A stretch of DNA of 64,000 bases, taken from Rosa chinensis (taxonomy: Eukaryota; Streptophyta; Magnoliopsida; Rosales; Rosaceae). The stretch is taken from the NCBI RefSeq assembly GCF_002994745.2, contig NC_037091.1, positions 28,526,289 through 28,590,288 of the forward strand. The letters are read 5' to 3'. The notes beneath the pieces were generated by a model that had not been told where the DNA came from, ran no database searches, and saw only the letters and a program-made list of their open reading frames with translations. Made by a program: the position numbers and the translations under genes. This document shows, piece after piece, positions 20,896 through 50,400 of the stretch (its first letter is position 1; each line of letters starts with the position of its first letter).

Positions 20896-22539
20896 ATGAG
20901 AATGGAAGATCTGGATACCAGAAGACAGTCACCTCCTCCTACTACGACGCCGATGAGCTATGCCAGCACTTTGAAGAACCCGGTAGATCGATTCAAGCAA
21001 ACTATGGTGGATGACTTTGAAATGACAGATAAAGATTGCTCCTACACTGTTGGTAAGCATGGACCTAATGTATCTTTTTCTCAGAAAGTTCATAACAAAT
21101 TAGATTATGATTGGCGTTGTGCAGTTGTTGTGAAACTAATGGGGAAACCTAACTCTGAGAATGCATATATGTTTATGCTAAAAGGACTACAAAGGAAATG
21201 GAAACTTAAAGGGGGCTGGAGTCTAATTGATATTCCAAATGATTATTTCATTGTGAAATTCAATCTTGAGGAGGACATGAATGCTGTCTTGTGTGGTGAC
21301 CCATGGATTTTGGCTGGACAAACTCTGGTTGTTCAGAGATGGAAACCTGAATTTGACCCCTTCACTGAAAGCATTTGCAAAATGGCTCTATGGGTGCGAC
21401 TTTGTGATCTTCCGGTCAAGTATTTCAAAGACTATATTGTGGCTAAAATAGGTAAAATCCTTGGTGAAGTGGTAAAAGTGGATCAGGTGACCATTGCTCA
21501 AACTAGGGGCAAGTTTGCTAGAGTCTGTGTTGAGGTGGATCTCTCTAAACCCCTCAGGCCCTTTGTAGAAGTTGAGGGGGTTGCTTATGGAGTAGTGTAT
21601 GAGGGAATCTCGATGATATGTTTTGAGTGTGGTTGTTATGGTCATGTCAAAGATAAGTGTCCTTTTCTCAGTAGGACTGTACCTAGCCCTATGACCACTG
21701 AATCTACTGAACCTAATGCTTTTGGAACTACCATTGCTGCTGCTACAAATGACAATGCTAATCAGCAAGATATGGAAAATTCTACCGAGCGACCTATTAC
21801 TGATATGCATTGTGCTACTATTCTGAAAGAAGATATGGGACCATGGATGCTCATGCAGTATAGGAACAAAAAGAAACATGTGAATGCTGCTGGGACTACT
21901 AAAAAGAATGCTGGAAATGGCTCTAGATTTACTGTTTTGCAAGAAGAAATGGAACCTGAGGGTACCGCAACCGAGGTGAATGAACCAGAAAGAAATGAAA
22001 CTTTGAAGAAGGAAATCCCTCCTATTGCGAAACTATGGAAGAATTTCCAAGAGAAATGCAAGCAAAAGAATGAACCTGGGAATATGGAAATCCATACTAC
22101 TGGTGGAAGAGGTAAGCAAGGTTTGAAGGATAATAATTTGAATACTAAGAGTAAGCAATATCCGAGGGCACCAATGAGGGATGTGTCTAATCGATTACGG
22201 AATAATCTCTCTATATCATCTGGCAACAACTCTAAATCCAACTTGCAATACCAAAGGAAGTGCAAACTGTCAACAAATACTACCATGACAAGTCCCCATG
22301 TTATTATTGGTACTAATACTGCAAATGTTATTAGTACTGGCGATTGTTGTGGTGTTTCAGCAATTTTTGGACATTGCCCTCCTGAGGAATCTATGGTTTG
22401 TGAAGCTACCATATCTAGTAAGGAGATGTCTAATGAGACTGATAATTATATTGAGCAAGTTTTTGCTAATAACAGTGTGCTTATACAAGATGTTAGCCTT
22501 CTTTCCCAGTCCGGGAAGGACATGGCTACTGAAGACTGA
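20896..22539 (+). CDS. LINE ORF1 protein (DUF4283 plus CCHC zinc knuckle)
   Basis: This intact frame is taken from the ATG at 20896 (547 aa, beginning MRMEDLDTRRQSPPP). The frame stays open upstream to 20698, but that part looks like 5' leader. The N-terminal half holds a DUF4283-type domain (around 21106-21360: KWKLKGGWSLIDIPNDYFIV, then GDPWILAGQTLVV), common to plant L1 ORF1 proteins. A CCHC knuckle, CFECGCYGHVKDKC, is at about 21619-21660. The remainder is polar, Asn/Thr-rich and low in complexity. ORF1 proteins of L1 elements bind their own RNA and act as chaperones in the ribonucleoprotein particle. ORF2 starts 36 nt after its stop, as in other plant L1s. No damage is seen. Confidence 0.9.
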   Translation: MRMEDLDTRRQSPPPTTTPMSYASTLKNPVDRFKQTMVDDFEMTDKDCSYTVGKHGPNVSFSQKVHNKLDYDWRCAVVVKLMGKPNSENAYMFMLKGLQRKWKLKGGWSLIDIPNDYFIVKFNLEEDMNAVLCGDPWILAGQTLVVQRWKPEFDPFTESICKMALWVRLCDLPVKYFKDYIVAKIGKILGEVVKVDQVTIAQTRGKFARVCVEVDLSKPLRPFVEVEGVAYGVVYEGISMICFECGCYGHVKDKCPFLSRTVPSPMTTESTEPNAFGTTIAAATNDNANQQDMENSTERPITDMHCATILKEDMGPWMLMQYRNKKKHVNAAGTTKKNAGNGSRFTVLQEEMEPEGTATEVNEPERNETLKKEIPPIAKLWKNFQEKCKQKNEPGNMEIHTTGGRGKQGLKDNNLNTKSKQYPRAPMRDVSNRLRNNLSISSGNNSKSNLQYQRKCKLSTNTTMTSPHVIIGTNTANVISTGDCCGVSAIFGHCPPEESMVCEATISSKEMSNETDNYIEQVFANNSVLIQDVSLLSQSGKDMATED

Positions 22540-22574
22540 TTTGGGCTTAACCCCCCTCTTTCCATTATTCATCA

Positions 22575-25500
22575 ATGTTTAAGATCCTAAGTTGGAATGC
22601 ACGTGGTGCTGGAGGGAAAAAGTTCAAATCAGCTATGACTGATTTAGTGCAATTGCACAAAATGGATGTTATTCTTGTGTGTGAACCACGTGTTCAATTC
22701 AAGAGGGTAAAAAATTACTTCAGAAGACTTGGATTCCCTAACTCTGAAATAGTTGAAGCAAATGGATTCTCTGGGGGCATCTGGATCCTCTATGATGAGT
22801 GTAAAACACAGCTCTCCTTTGTTGATAGTAATTCTCAATCTGTCACCTGCAAAATTTCTGGGGTAAGTTCTCAAGATTGGTTATTTACTGCTATATATGC
22901 AAGCCCAAGTTGTTTAGCTGTGAGGAACCTGCTTTGGAACTATCTCACTACTTTTGCTATTACTAATACCCTCCCTTGGGTTGTCATGGGAGATTTTAAT
23001 GAATTGATTTGCAGCTCTGATAAAATTGGTGGCTCCATTATTGGCAAGTTTGGAGGCTTAAGACGATGGGTTAACAACTGTGCTATGTTGGATCTTGGGT
23101 TTCAAGGTCCTAACTTTACTTGGATTAGTGGACGTGTAAAAGAGAGGCTGGACAGAGCTTTCTGCAATGGAGATTGGAGATTGGCTTTTCCTGAAGGCTT
23201 TGTCCATCACCTCCCTAAGATGAAGTCTAATCATTGCCCTATCCTTCTGCAGCTTTCTTCTAATGCGCATATGGATCCTAACCTCAGGCCTTTCAGATTC
23301 CAAGCCATGTGGTTGAAACATACTGATTATACTGAGTTTATAAATGGTCAGTGGGGCAGTCATGCAGGTGATTTACAGCAGAAAATGTCTCATATTGCAG
23401 GTGCTCTAAAAGATTGGAATTTGAATGTTTTTGGGAACGTTTTTAGAAAGAAAAGAAGACTCCTTGCTCGAGTAAATGGTATTCAATGCGCCTTGGCTCA
23501 TAACAATAATCCTTTTCTTCTACAACTTGAAGAGCAGTTGATCAGAGAATATGAAACAATTAGAGACCAGGAAGCGATGTTTTGGCAGCAAAAATCTCGT
23601 GATAAGTGGTTGAAAGAGGGTGATAGGAATACTAGTTTCTTTCACCTTACTACTATGGTTAGAAGAAGAAGGAATAAAGTGGAGGGGTTATTGGATGATA
23701 ATGGTGTCCTCTGTACTGAAGCTACCACGTTAAAAACCATTGCTTCAGGTTATTTCCAAAAACTCTTTTCCTACTCCTCATCTAGAATGTCTAGGTTTGT
23801 TATTCCTTATTTATTTCCTTCCCTTGATGACCATGATAATTTATGGTTGAAGAGAGGGGTTTCCGATACAGAGATTCAAAGTGCTTTGTTTAGTATTGGT
23901 GGCTTAAAATCCCCTGGTGCTGATGGCTTTCCTGCAATTTTTTATCAGAAACATTGGAACCTTTGTAGTAATGAAATCATTGGTTTGGTGAAATGTGCGT
24001 TCTCTTTTGGGATCATCCCTTCTGGCCTCAATCATACTTTAATCACACTTGTTCCTAAAACCTCAAGCCCCCAGAATATGGCCTTATTTCGTCCCATTAG
24101 TTTATGCAACACCCTTTACAAAGTAATTTCAAAAGTTTTGGTTGCTAGGATCAGACCTTTCTTGAGGAAACTCATTAGTCCTAATCAAGCTAGCTTTGTT
24201 CCGGGAAGGCATATCTCTGATAATGTTATCATTGCTCAAGAAGTTCTTCACAAATACAAGCACTCTGTGGGTAATAAAGGGTTTCTTGCTTGGAAAATTG
24301 ATCTTTCAAAGGCTTACGATAGACTAAATTGGCATTTCATTGAGGAGGTCCATCATGAAGCCCTGTTCCCATATGAAATTGTTAAATTGGTAATGAGTTG
24401 CATCACTACAACTAGCTTCCAGGTTTGTTTAAATGGTGAACTGACTGATAATTTCACTGCTTCAAGAGGTATTAGGCAAGGGGACCCACTTTCACCTTAT
24501 CTTTTTGTTTTATGCATGGAAAAACTTTCACATCTAATTAAATCTGCTGTTGATGTTGGCCAGTGGAAACCAGTGAGGGCTTCTGGTTCCGGTCCTTTTA
24601 TCTCACATCTATTCTTTGCAGATGATTTGATCCTTTTTTCTGAGGCTAGCAGCAGCCAGGCTAAAGTTCTAAAAAAGTGTCTTGACTTATTTTGTGAACT
24701 TTCTGGACAAGAGGTGAGTTTTGAAAAATCAGTTCTATATTGTTCTCCTAATGTGGCTAATGCAAAAGCTTTGGCAATTAGCAGACTTTGTGGCTCTACT
24801 CTAACTACGGATATGGGTAAGTATCTGGGGATGCCATTGATTCACTCTACAATAACTAAACACACTTATGCCTCTGTTGTTGAAAAGGTTCAAAACAGAT
24901 TGGCTGGATGGAAAAGTAAGTGCTAAATATGGCTGGTAGACTCACACTGATTCAGGCTGTGTCTTCCACAATCCCCATCTACACAATGCAAACTGCAAAG
25001 TTACCGAAGTCTACATGTGAAACTCTTGATAAGCTGAATAGAGACTTCCTTTGGGGTAGTACTGAGGGGCACAAGAAGGTTCACCTTGCTAATTGGGACC
25101 TAATCTGTAGACCTAAAAATGTTGGTGGTCTTGGTGTTAAAAAGACCTCAATGATGAATCAAGCCATGCTCTCTAAAATTGGCTGGAGGTTGATACAACC
25201 TGGAGAAGGAATGTGGCAAGATGTCTTACAGATGAAGTATTTGAAGAAAGATTCATGCCTTGACCCTACTTACAAAAATCCATCTAGATGTTCGAGTACT
25301 TGGAGGAGCATCACTTTTGGTGTGGAGTTATTACGAAAGGGTTTAATTTGGCGGGTCGGCGATGGTCAAAGTATCTCCTTCTGGTTTGATAAATGGCTAC
25401 ATTGTGGCCCCCTTGCTGGTCATGTTTCCTCCCTTACTACCATGGATTCTCAATTCAAGGTTAGTAATACTTGGAACCAAGATGGATGGGATGTGAATTT

Positions 25501-26689
25501 TCTTAAGAGTCACTTTAATGCTGATATTGTTAACCAGATTCTCAGCATTCCTGTTGGTTTTTTGAATAGTGTTCCTGATATGAGAATTTGGGGTGAAGCG
25601 TCAAATGGGAAATTTTCTGTCAAGTCAGCTTACCTTGCCCTTATTAAGGAGGAGGAACTCTCCAATTATAAATGGGAGTGCATTTGGAGTATTTCTATTC
25701 CTCCCAAACTCAAAACTTTTGCTTGGCTTGTGTCCCATGGAAAAATTTTAACTAATGTGGAGAGGACTAAGAGATGTTTTACTACCGTGTCTACTTGCCC
25801 TATTTGTCACAAGTACCCAGAAACTTTAATTCATCTCCTAAGGGACTGTTCTAGAGCTATGGAGGTGTGGAAAAAGGTCATTTGTTTGGACAAGATAAGT
25901 CGAGCTCTTAGCCTTAATTGGTGGGGTTGGTTTGCGGCAAATATTCACTGCAATGATTATTGCTATAATGGTTTGCGGTGGAATAGCATCTTCATCTATA
26001 CATGCTGGTATTTGTGGAAATGGAGAAATAAGTCGATTTTTGATGAAGAATTTAAAATGCCATTTACACCGTGGAAAGTTGTAGTGGATGCCACATCTGA
26101 TTGGCAATCTGCTCAAGGAAAAAAGAATGATGAATTGAGTTTTTCTATCATTGAGCTGAAGTGGAAGTGCCCAGATGATGGTTGGTTCAAACTCAATGTT
26201 GATGGGGCTAGGAAAGCTCAGTCTTGTCGTATAGGAGTTGGTGGTGTTTTGAGAGATCACAAAGGAAATTGGATTTGTGGCTTCTGTGCTAGCCTCGGTG
26301 TTGGCCAGGTGATTGAGGCTGAAGCTTGGGGGATGCTCATTGGCTTAAAAATGACCTCTGAGAGATTTAGAGGGAAAATTGTTGTGGAATGTGATTCTGA
26401 GACCCTAATGCTTCTCTTGATTAAGGGAACTGATGAACTCCATCCTCTCTGTTCTATTCTGAAAAGTTGCAGAGCTTATCTTAGTCTCTTCTTGGAAACC
26501 GATATACACCATATCTATAGGGAAGAAAATATGGTTGCCGATGGTTTATCCAAATGTTGCTTGGAGGATGATTTCTGCATAAACTATCTTGAGCACCCTC
26601 CTCCACAAGTCAGGGATATTCTGCTTGATGACTTGTGTGACACTACCAGAAGTAGGACTGTTCTAGCCTGTTCTAGCCGTCTGAGCTAA
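22575..26689 (+). pseudogene. LINE ORF2: endonuclease, reverse transcriptase, RNase H, one frameshift
   Basis: ORF2 begins MFKILSWNARGAGG. The apurinic-type endonuclease (about 22575-23260) shows WNARG, the CEP glutamate and GDFNE. The final SDH motif reads SNHCPI. Reverse transcriptase follows with GADGFPAIFYQ, RPISLCNTLYKVISK, KIDLSKAYDRLNW, GIRQGDPLSPYLF and the catalytic FADDL near 24615. After that come a zf-RVT segment (around 25680-25860, CPICHKYPETLIHLLRDC) and RNase H with all four acids (VDGA, AEAWG, ECDSE, ADGLSK). The frame breaks once, at about 24921-24926, where TGC is followed by a stop and homology continues in another frame, as if one base were lost. No other stop is seen up to 26689. 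Confidence 0.9.
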
Positions 26690-26758
26690 GTTTCTTTTTG
26701 TTAGGCCGTTTTGGCCTCCATCCAACCAACAAAAAAAAAAAACATAACCTCCATGAAA

Positions 26759-27662
26759 CATAATACTACGACCAATCAACAAAGAAAGGATAAATGAGAT
26801 CATTCAACATTCATTCTTTTCTTGATTCTTCTTCTCTCTGTTGCTTTTATTATTATTTTTTATCTTCACATTTTCCAACATTCCACCTTGGTGATGAAAG
26901 CCGCCCGGTAATCCTTAGTTCTAGCTGCAATATAGATCAAGAGGAGGGGAGGGTGAAGGCATGTGCAACACGTCAGATATTTACATCTTTATTAATTAAG
27001 AATACTTCTCTCTGAAATGATTAAATTTTTGAGCTATCCATATTGTTCTTTTTTAATTAAAGTTTTATAATATGTAATCTAATATGTATAAAATAGTACG
27101 GTAAATTTGAAAAAAAAATCAAGGAAGAGGTATGTAAACGCTTGCAACTGCCATTGCAATTTCTTCAGGGAATTGCAGTATTTTTGCTGGCTAACTTCAA
27201 CTTATCCTTATCTAAACAAAAGAACTCTAAAATTTATTTACAGATATAAAATTAAAAAAATGTCGATTTGCACACGCATACAGGTGTCAATTTTTTTAAT
27301 TTGTACAAATTAAGATACCAAGAGCCCTAAAATCTACTTCCTTTTCTAGACGAGGGAAAGTTAGGGTTAAGAACAACCCACGAAATTACTATACCTGATC
27401 TTCAGACAAGGAGGTACTTACAAAATTTCCCGTCTGATTTATCCAGAAAGGATGGACCATCACTCTAAGAATTTTGAAAAATTGAAACTATGGACAAGAA
27501 AGTATTGCAGGAGCACGATAATATGCAACAATACATAGGCTCCTAAAGGAGAGTAAGGATAGCAATAGCTATTGCTTCTGTAAATACTTTCAAAATAAAG
27601 CTTTCCTCAAGAAATCGTGCAAGAAATGTAGCCTCTTCAATAGCGCACCAGAAAAAGGTATT
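26759..27662. other. Spacer between LINE and GCN2; contains GCN2 3' UTR
   Basis: AT-rich sequence with no protein homology that I recognise. The part nearest 27662 must include the GCN2 3' UTR; no clear poly(A) signal could be fixed. Confidence 0.5.
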
Positions 27663-45450
<17,788 letters not shown>

Positions 45451-45569
45451 TGAGGCCCGCCCACGCAAGAGTTTGGGCTCTCTCTATCTGAGAATGAGCT
45501 TGAGGACTGTTTGCGTTTGACGAGTTGATCAGAGTGATTAGACAAAACGGCAAGGGGCGATTATTATAG

Positions 45570-45576
45570 TATATAT
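45570..45576 (-). promoter_or_regulatory. Probable GCN2 TATA box
   Basis: Minus-strand CATATATACTATAA lies about 120 bp before the start codon at 45450, leaving a leader of roughly 90 nt if transcription starts about 30 bp downstream. No ATG occurs between there and the GCN2 start, so no upstream ORF is predicted. The start context is GCCTCAATGG. Confidence 0.5.
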
Positions 45577-45727
45577 GCGCGCAAACAATCCTTGAATTGG
45601 GTTTTGAAACTAGGAGTGTGTCACCCTACAAAATTACAAATTGCTCTTTGTTACAATAAATAATTAACTAGGTGGCCCTGTGAAAATTGATTTTTTTTTT
45701 TTAACAGGGAGTCAGAAGTTATTTAAT

Positions 45728-46042
45728 GGCACGTTTACTTAATTGAAATGGAAAATGATATGAATCGGAGACAAGTGGAATGGGAGAAGAAATGAATCAG
45801 TATTGATTCCGAATGAATGATTCCTAAACTCATCTCTCCCCTTCGTAATCAAATTCCTGAGTATTCAGGAATCGATTCCTGATAAGGAGGTGGGACCTAC
45901 ATCCATTCCGATTCCTTCATGTGTTAGTAAACGAATGAATTCTTTTACCCGGAATCATTCTGATTCCTTTATGTGCTAGTAAACGCATGAATGTTTTTAC
46001 CCCGTAATCATTTCATTTCCTTCCAAGTAAGTAAACGTGCCC
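45728..46042. mobile_element. Tourist-like MITE upstream of GCN2
   Basis: The left end GGCACGTTTACTTA and the right end, whose reverse complement is GGGCACGTTTACTTAC, form a clear TIR over about 315 bp. Flanks are TAA and TTA-like. Inside are several copies of GAATGATTCC/GGAATCATTC, so the whole can fold back. It starts only about 150 bp upstream of the presumed GCN2 TATA box. Confidence 0.75.
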
Positions 46043-46090
46043 TTATAGGAGTTAAGTGAGTAGTTTTTTTATGGAATGATAGAAGTGGGT

Positions 46091-46534
46091 TTTTTTTTTT
46101 TTTTTGGTTACAAGCATGGCCTAAAAGACCCAAACAAAAAGCAAAACGACTAAGAATTAACACAAGCACTCCTTCTAGCTTTAAACACAGAGGTTATGTA
46201 ATCAAGGTAGAACTGAGCGGCATGTAGGGGAGGGCTATGAAGAGCAATAAGACCAAGCTCATGATTAATACTGTCTTTGGCCAAGGCATCTGCAGTCATA
46301 TTGCATTCCCTGAAGATGTGGCAGATATGAGCCATTCCCATACTCTTCATGTAGTTCAAGCAACCAGCCAATAAAGAACCAAGAGGGTGAGTGTCAAGCT
46401 CAGCACTTTGGATCAGCTGAACCAGGACCGCAGAGTCAGACTCAACCTCTAGCTGGGGGATCTGCAAGTTAGCAGCCATTTTAAGCCCAAAGTAAAGACC
46501 CCAGGCCTCAGCATCAAGGATATCACCAATGCCT
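46091..46534 (-). mobile_element. 5'-truncated LINE tail (RNase H end)
   Basis: Minus-strand sequence encodes the RNase H end of a plant LINE: LEVESDSAVLVQLIQ, CHIFRECNMTADALAKDS, with two of the RNase H acids. It ends with an A-tail (poly-T at 46091-46107 on +). AAGTGGGT flanks it (46083-46090 and 46535-46542), a short target duplication. It resembles the RNase H of the LINEs at 20627 and 47362 but is a separate insertion. Confidence 0.8.
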
Positions 46535-46542
46535 AAGTGGGT

Positions 46543-47345
46543 AGTTTGATTATGTGTTTCTCATTTTCACCGCTTTTTAATATTTTCCGTTTATTTTGTA
46601 ATTTGAATATATCACCTCTATCTGTTTTATGAGTTATATAGTTTTTTAATATTTCAGGGTCATTTTGATACATTTTTTCTGTTTTGAATAACAAAGCATA
46701 TTCTCTTAATAATTGTATAGATTGGTAGAGAATTTAAACCACCCACTATTTTATGTCCCAAAACAAAAAAAAATAACTATTATGTTTAGTTGACCCATTT
46801 TACATTAAACTCACAATATCACTCGCAACATATGCGAGTACGTTGATAGTACCAACCAAACTATGTCTTATAACCAAAAAAAAAAAAAACTATGTCTTTG
46901 TTGGTAACTTAGGTACTTATATTTAATTTTTCCAATCAAACTTGCTCATGTGGAACACGTGGTGATTGGAACATAGTCAATCCATTTTTATCCAATATCA
47001 CATGATTAAATTATTTATTATCATAATTTAAAGAAGAAATAACATAAGTAGAATTTCTTTTTCTTTTTTTTTAATAAAAAAAATTTAAGAACTCTACCAT
47101 TCAAAACCATGAACTTATGACCCTATCTTGAAGATTTTCCTTTTTGTTGACCACTCTTCACTCCCTCACTTACCTCAAAGTTGAACAAGAACAAGATCAC
47201 CACTATAGTTGTGGATACCCAATGGAGGACAAGCGACCTTAAGTTGCTTACACGATCTACTTTCCAATTTTATTCAAGTATTTTCAATGAAATTGCTACA
47301 GTTTAGGGTCGACAAGATCTAGTCTCAAAAAAATAATAATAATAA
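46543..47345. other. AT-rich intergenic sequence
   Basis: No coding, TIR or LTR signal seen. Several A/T homopolymers are present. Confidence 0.6.
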
Positions 47346-47483
47346 AAAATCTCAATATGTTTTTTTTGAACGCAAGAAAATTCATTAAAGAAACCAAAGT
47401 ACAGAATACAACAAACAAACTGAAAAGAAAGAAACTAACCCCTCCCAAAACAAGCAGGGAAGAGAAGCAAGACAACCAAAAAA

Positions 47484-50400
47484 CTAAGTCGGAGCATGTC
47501 CGGCATCATACAAGAGAATGTGAGAGAAGGAGGAAGGTGGAAACTGAACCCATTCAGCTGGACACTGCCTCCTGCGAGCTAACCAAGCAATGTGGTCTGC
47601 TGCCTGATTAGCCATTTTGCTGGTCCAAACCCAGCTGTGAGAAACAAGATCAACTGTCAAATCTCTAATATGATCCACAAGAGGCAACACAGCCCAATCT
47701 GTAGATGTAGTGGAATGGGAAAGGAGATTGACAAGTTGGAGAGAATCAACTTCAAACAGAAAATGAGAAGCTCGCAATGAAAGGGCCAAGAGTACACCCA
47801 ATCGCATTGCCAAAGCCTCTGCAACTAGTGGTGAAGCAGTAAAAGTGAACATAGCCAGCCCAAAAACAAGACAACCAAAGGAATTTCTAGCCACAACAGC
47901 TAAACCAGAACCCTCCTTTGTCCAAGAAGCGTCAATATTTATCTTAATCTGAGTAGGAAGGGGAGGAAGCCATTTCGGTTTAGGGGGAGGACGCACAGGT
48001 CGATGCAAATTGGCATTTGGAATGGAACTAGCAGATACAAGACCCAAGAACTCAGAAGATGCAGCAAAAGATAGAGAGGCTACCAATGCAGAGTTAGGTT
48101 AGGCGTCATTAAACACACAATGGCATCTATGTTTCCAAATATTCCAAAGCAAGAAATTGATATGTGTAAAAGTACTACACCTGGTTGTAAGTGAAATAGA
48201 AGAAGGGAAAGATAAGTGGAGAAACCATTTAGCTAAAGTAGTGAGCTGATGAAGGGGAGGGCGATAACCTAGAGGATGAAGGAACCATGTTTTAAGAGTC
48301 CAAGGGCAAGATAAAAGGAGATGCTAAATTGTTTCGGGAAAGAGATGACAGAGAGGACACAGATGATCTTTTGATAATTTCCTACGAAACAGATTGGCCT
48401 TAGTGGCTACAAAGTTAGAAACCGCTCTCCAAATGAAATGCTTAATTTTTGGCAGAGATTTAAGGGACCAAAAGAGCTTCCAAAGAAGGGGGTTGATAGT
48501 AGAAGATGAAGAAGGATGAGAAGTAGCGAAGACTAGATCTGTTGAGTGAGCTAAATGATAACCCGAGCGGACCGTATAAATCCCTGTCTTTTCCATAGGC
48601 CAGATCAATCTATTTTGACTATTTGGAGATGTTAAAGGAATGGACAGAATTGCTTTCCTTTGAGTGAATGTAGTAGCCCCCACAATAGATGAGAGATTCC
48701 AAGAGTGTGATGTCCAGTTAATCAAAGATGATACTTGCAACATGTGATCAAAGGGAGATGATGTTGTAAGATGCATACCAGGAAGCTGAGGAATCCAGTT
48801 CGAGTCCCAAACTGGAATATTAATGCCATTTCCTATCTGCCACACCACATTAGGCTTAAGAAGATCTCTTCCATGAAGCATACTGGACCAAAGCCAAGAA
48901 GGAGAGGATCCTTTTCTAGCAGTGAAGAAAGTATCCATAGGAAAATACCGTGCCTTAAGAACACGAACCCATAGAGCTGTAGGATTAGTAAGAATACGCC
49001 ATCCTTGCTTGGCTAGGAGAGCTTGATTAAAGTCTTGAAGATCACGGAATCCCATGCCTCCTTTAGATTTGGGAAATTGAAAGCACATCATAGGGTAAGC
49101 TGGAACTGCCATAGCTATGGATTTGATTAAAATCTCCTTGCCAGCTTGAGTTAAGCATCCACACTTCCAGTTCTGAAGTTTACGATTAATGGCATCTCGG
49201 ACATAGGCCAAAGCAGAGACTTTCGATCTCCCCCAAATAGTTGGGAGACCAAGGTACTTCCCAGGGTTTGTAACAGAAGTAACTCCCAAAGTAGCCGAAA
49301 TAGTATTGATCAGAGAAGTATCTGTGTTTGGACTAAAAAACAAAGAAGACTTCGAGTAGTTAATTTGCTGTCCTGATGCATTGCCATAAGTTTGTAGGAG
49401 AAACAGAAGATGAGAGGCAGTAGCAGAAGTTGCTTCAAAAAAGAACAAAGAATCATCTGCAAATAACAGGTGACTGATCTTCGGTGTAGAGGGTGTGATT
49501 TGCAAAGGGATAAGCCATTGAATATCACAAGCTTTCTGAACCAAAGTAGATAACACATCACTGACAAACAGGAATAGATACGGGGATAAGGGATCCCCCT
49601 GTCGTAACCCACGAGAAGGAGTGAAGAAAGCAGACGGTTTTCCATTGACCAAAACAGAGAACGTAACTGAATGAACACAGTTCATAATAAGCATAACCCA
49701 ATGAACATGGAAACCCAACTTGAGAAGCACAGCACGAAGAAAATCCCATTCCACAGAGTCATAAGCCTTTGTAATGTCCAATTTCAATCCAAGAGCTCCC
49801 AATCCAGAATTTCGAAGAAGCTTCAGATGATGAAACATTTCATGTGCAATGACCACATTATCTTGAATCTATCGACCGGATACAAAGGCAGCTTGGTTTT
49901 CCGAAACTAAATCCTGCATAAAGGGCTTCAAGCGATTGGCCATTACCTTAGACAAAATTTTGTAGGAGTAGTTGCACAACCCAATTGGTCTAAACTGAAA
50001 AGCATGCTCTGGATGAGGAACCTTCGGAATCAGCACCAGATAAGTCTTGTTTAACTCTGATAAAAGATGCCCTGTTTGAAAGAAAGAAGTGGTAGCTTGA
50101 TGAATCACCGAGTTCACAATACTCCAATAAGTTTGGTAGAAGATGCCAGGAAAGCCATCTGGTCCAGGAGCCTTAAGAGCCCCCAATCCAAAAATGGCTT
50201 GTTTGACTTCGTCCAATGTTACAGGAGCCAATAGATTATCATTCATTGCAGGGGTAACAACCGGGTCAACAAGCAAAAGAATGTCAGCCAAATTTCTTGG
50301 TCCTGAGGTAGAGAACAGTTGCTTGTAGTATTGAAGAAAAGTATCAGCTATAGACATGTCAGAGTCTAGCCACAAACCATTGGCATTGCGAAGACGAAGA

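Larger units (their letters stand above)
20627..26740 (+). mobile_element. L1-type LINE, near full length, young
   Basis: The element has a 5' region, two ORFs, and an A-tail at 26731-26740. A perfect 18-bp target duplication, AACATAACCTCCATGAAA, flanks it (20609-20626 and 26741-26758). The order is ORF1 (RNA-binding, zinc knuckle), ORF2 endonuclease, reverse transcriptase, zf-RVT and a plant-type RNase H at the C-terminus. The perfect duplication and nearly open frames argue for a recent insertion. It landed beside the PIF transposase fragment. Confidence 0.95.

Noticed and set aside
21762..22412. 216-codon antisense frame
   Set aside because: It is the shadow of the LINE ORF1 on the other strand; no recognisable domain.
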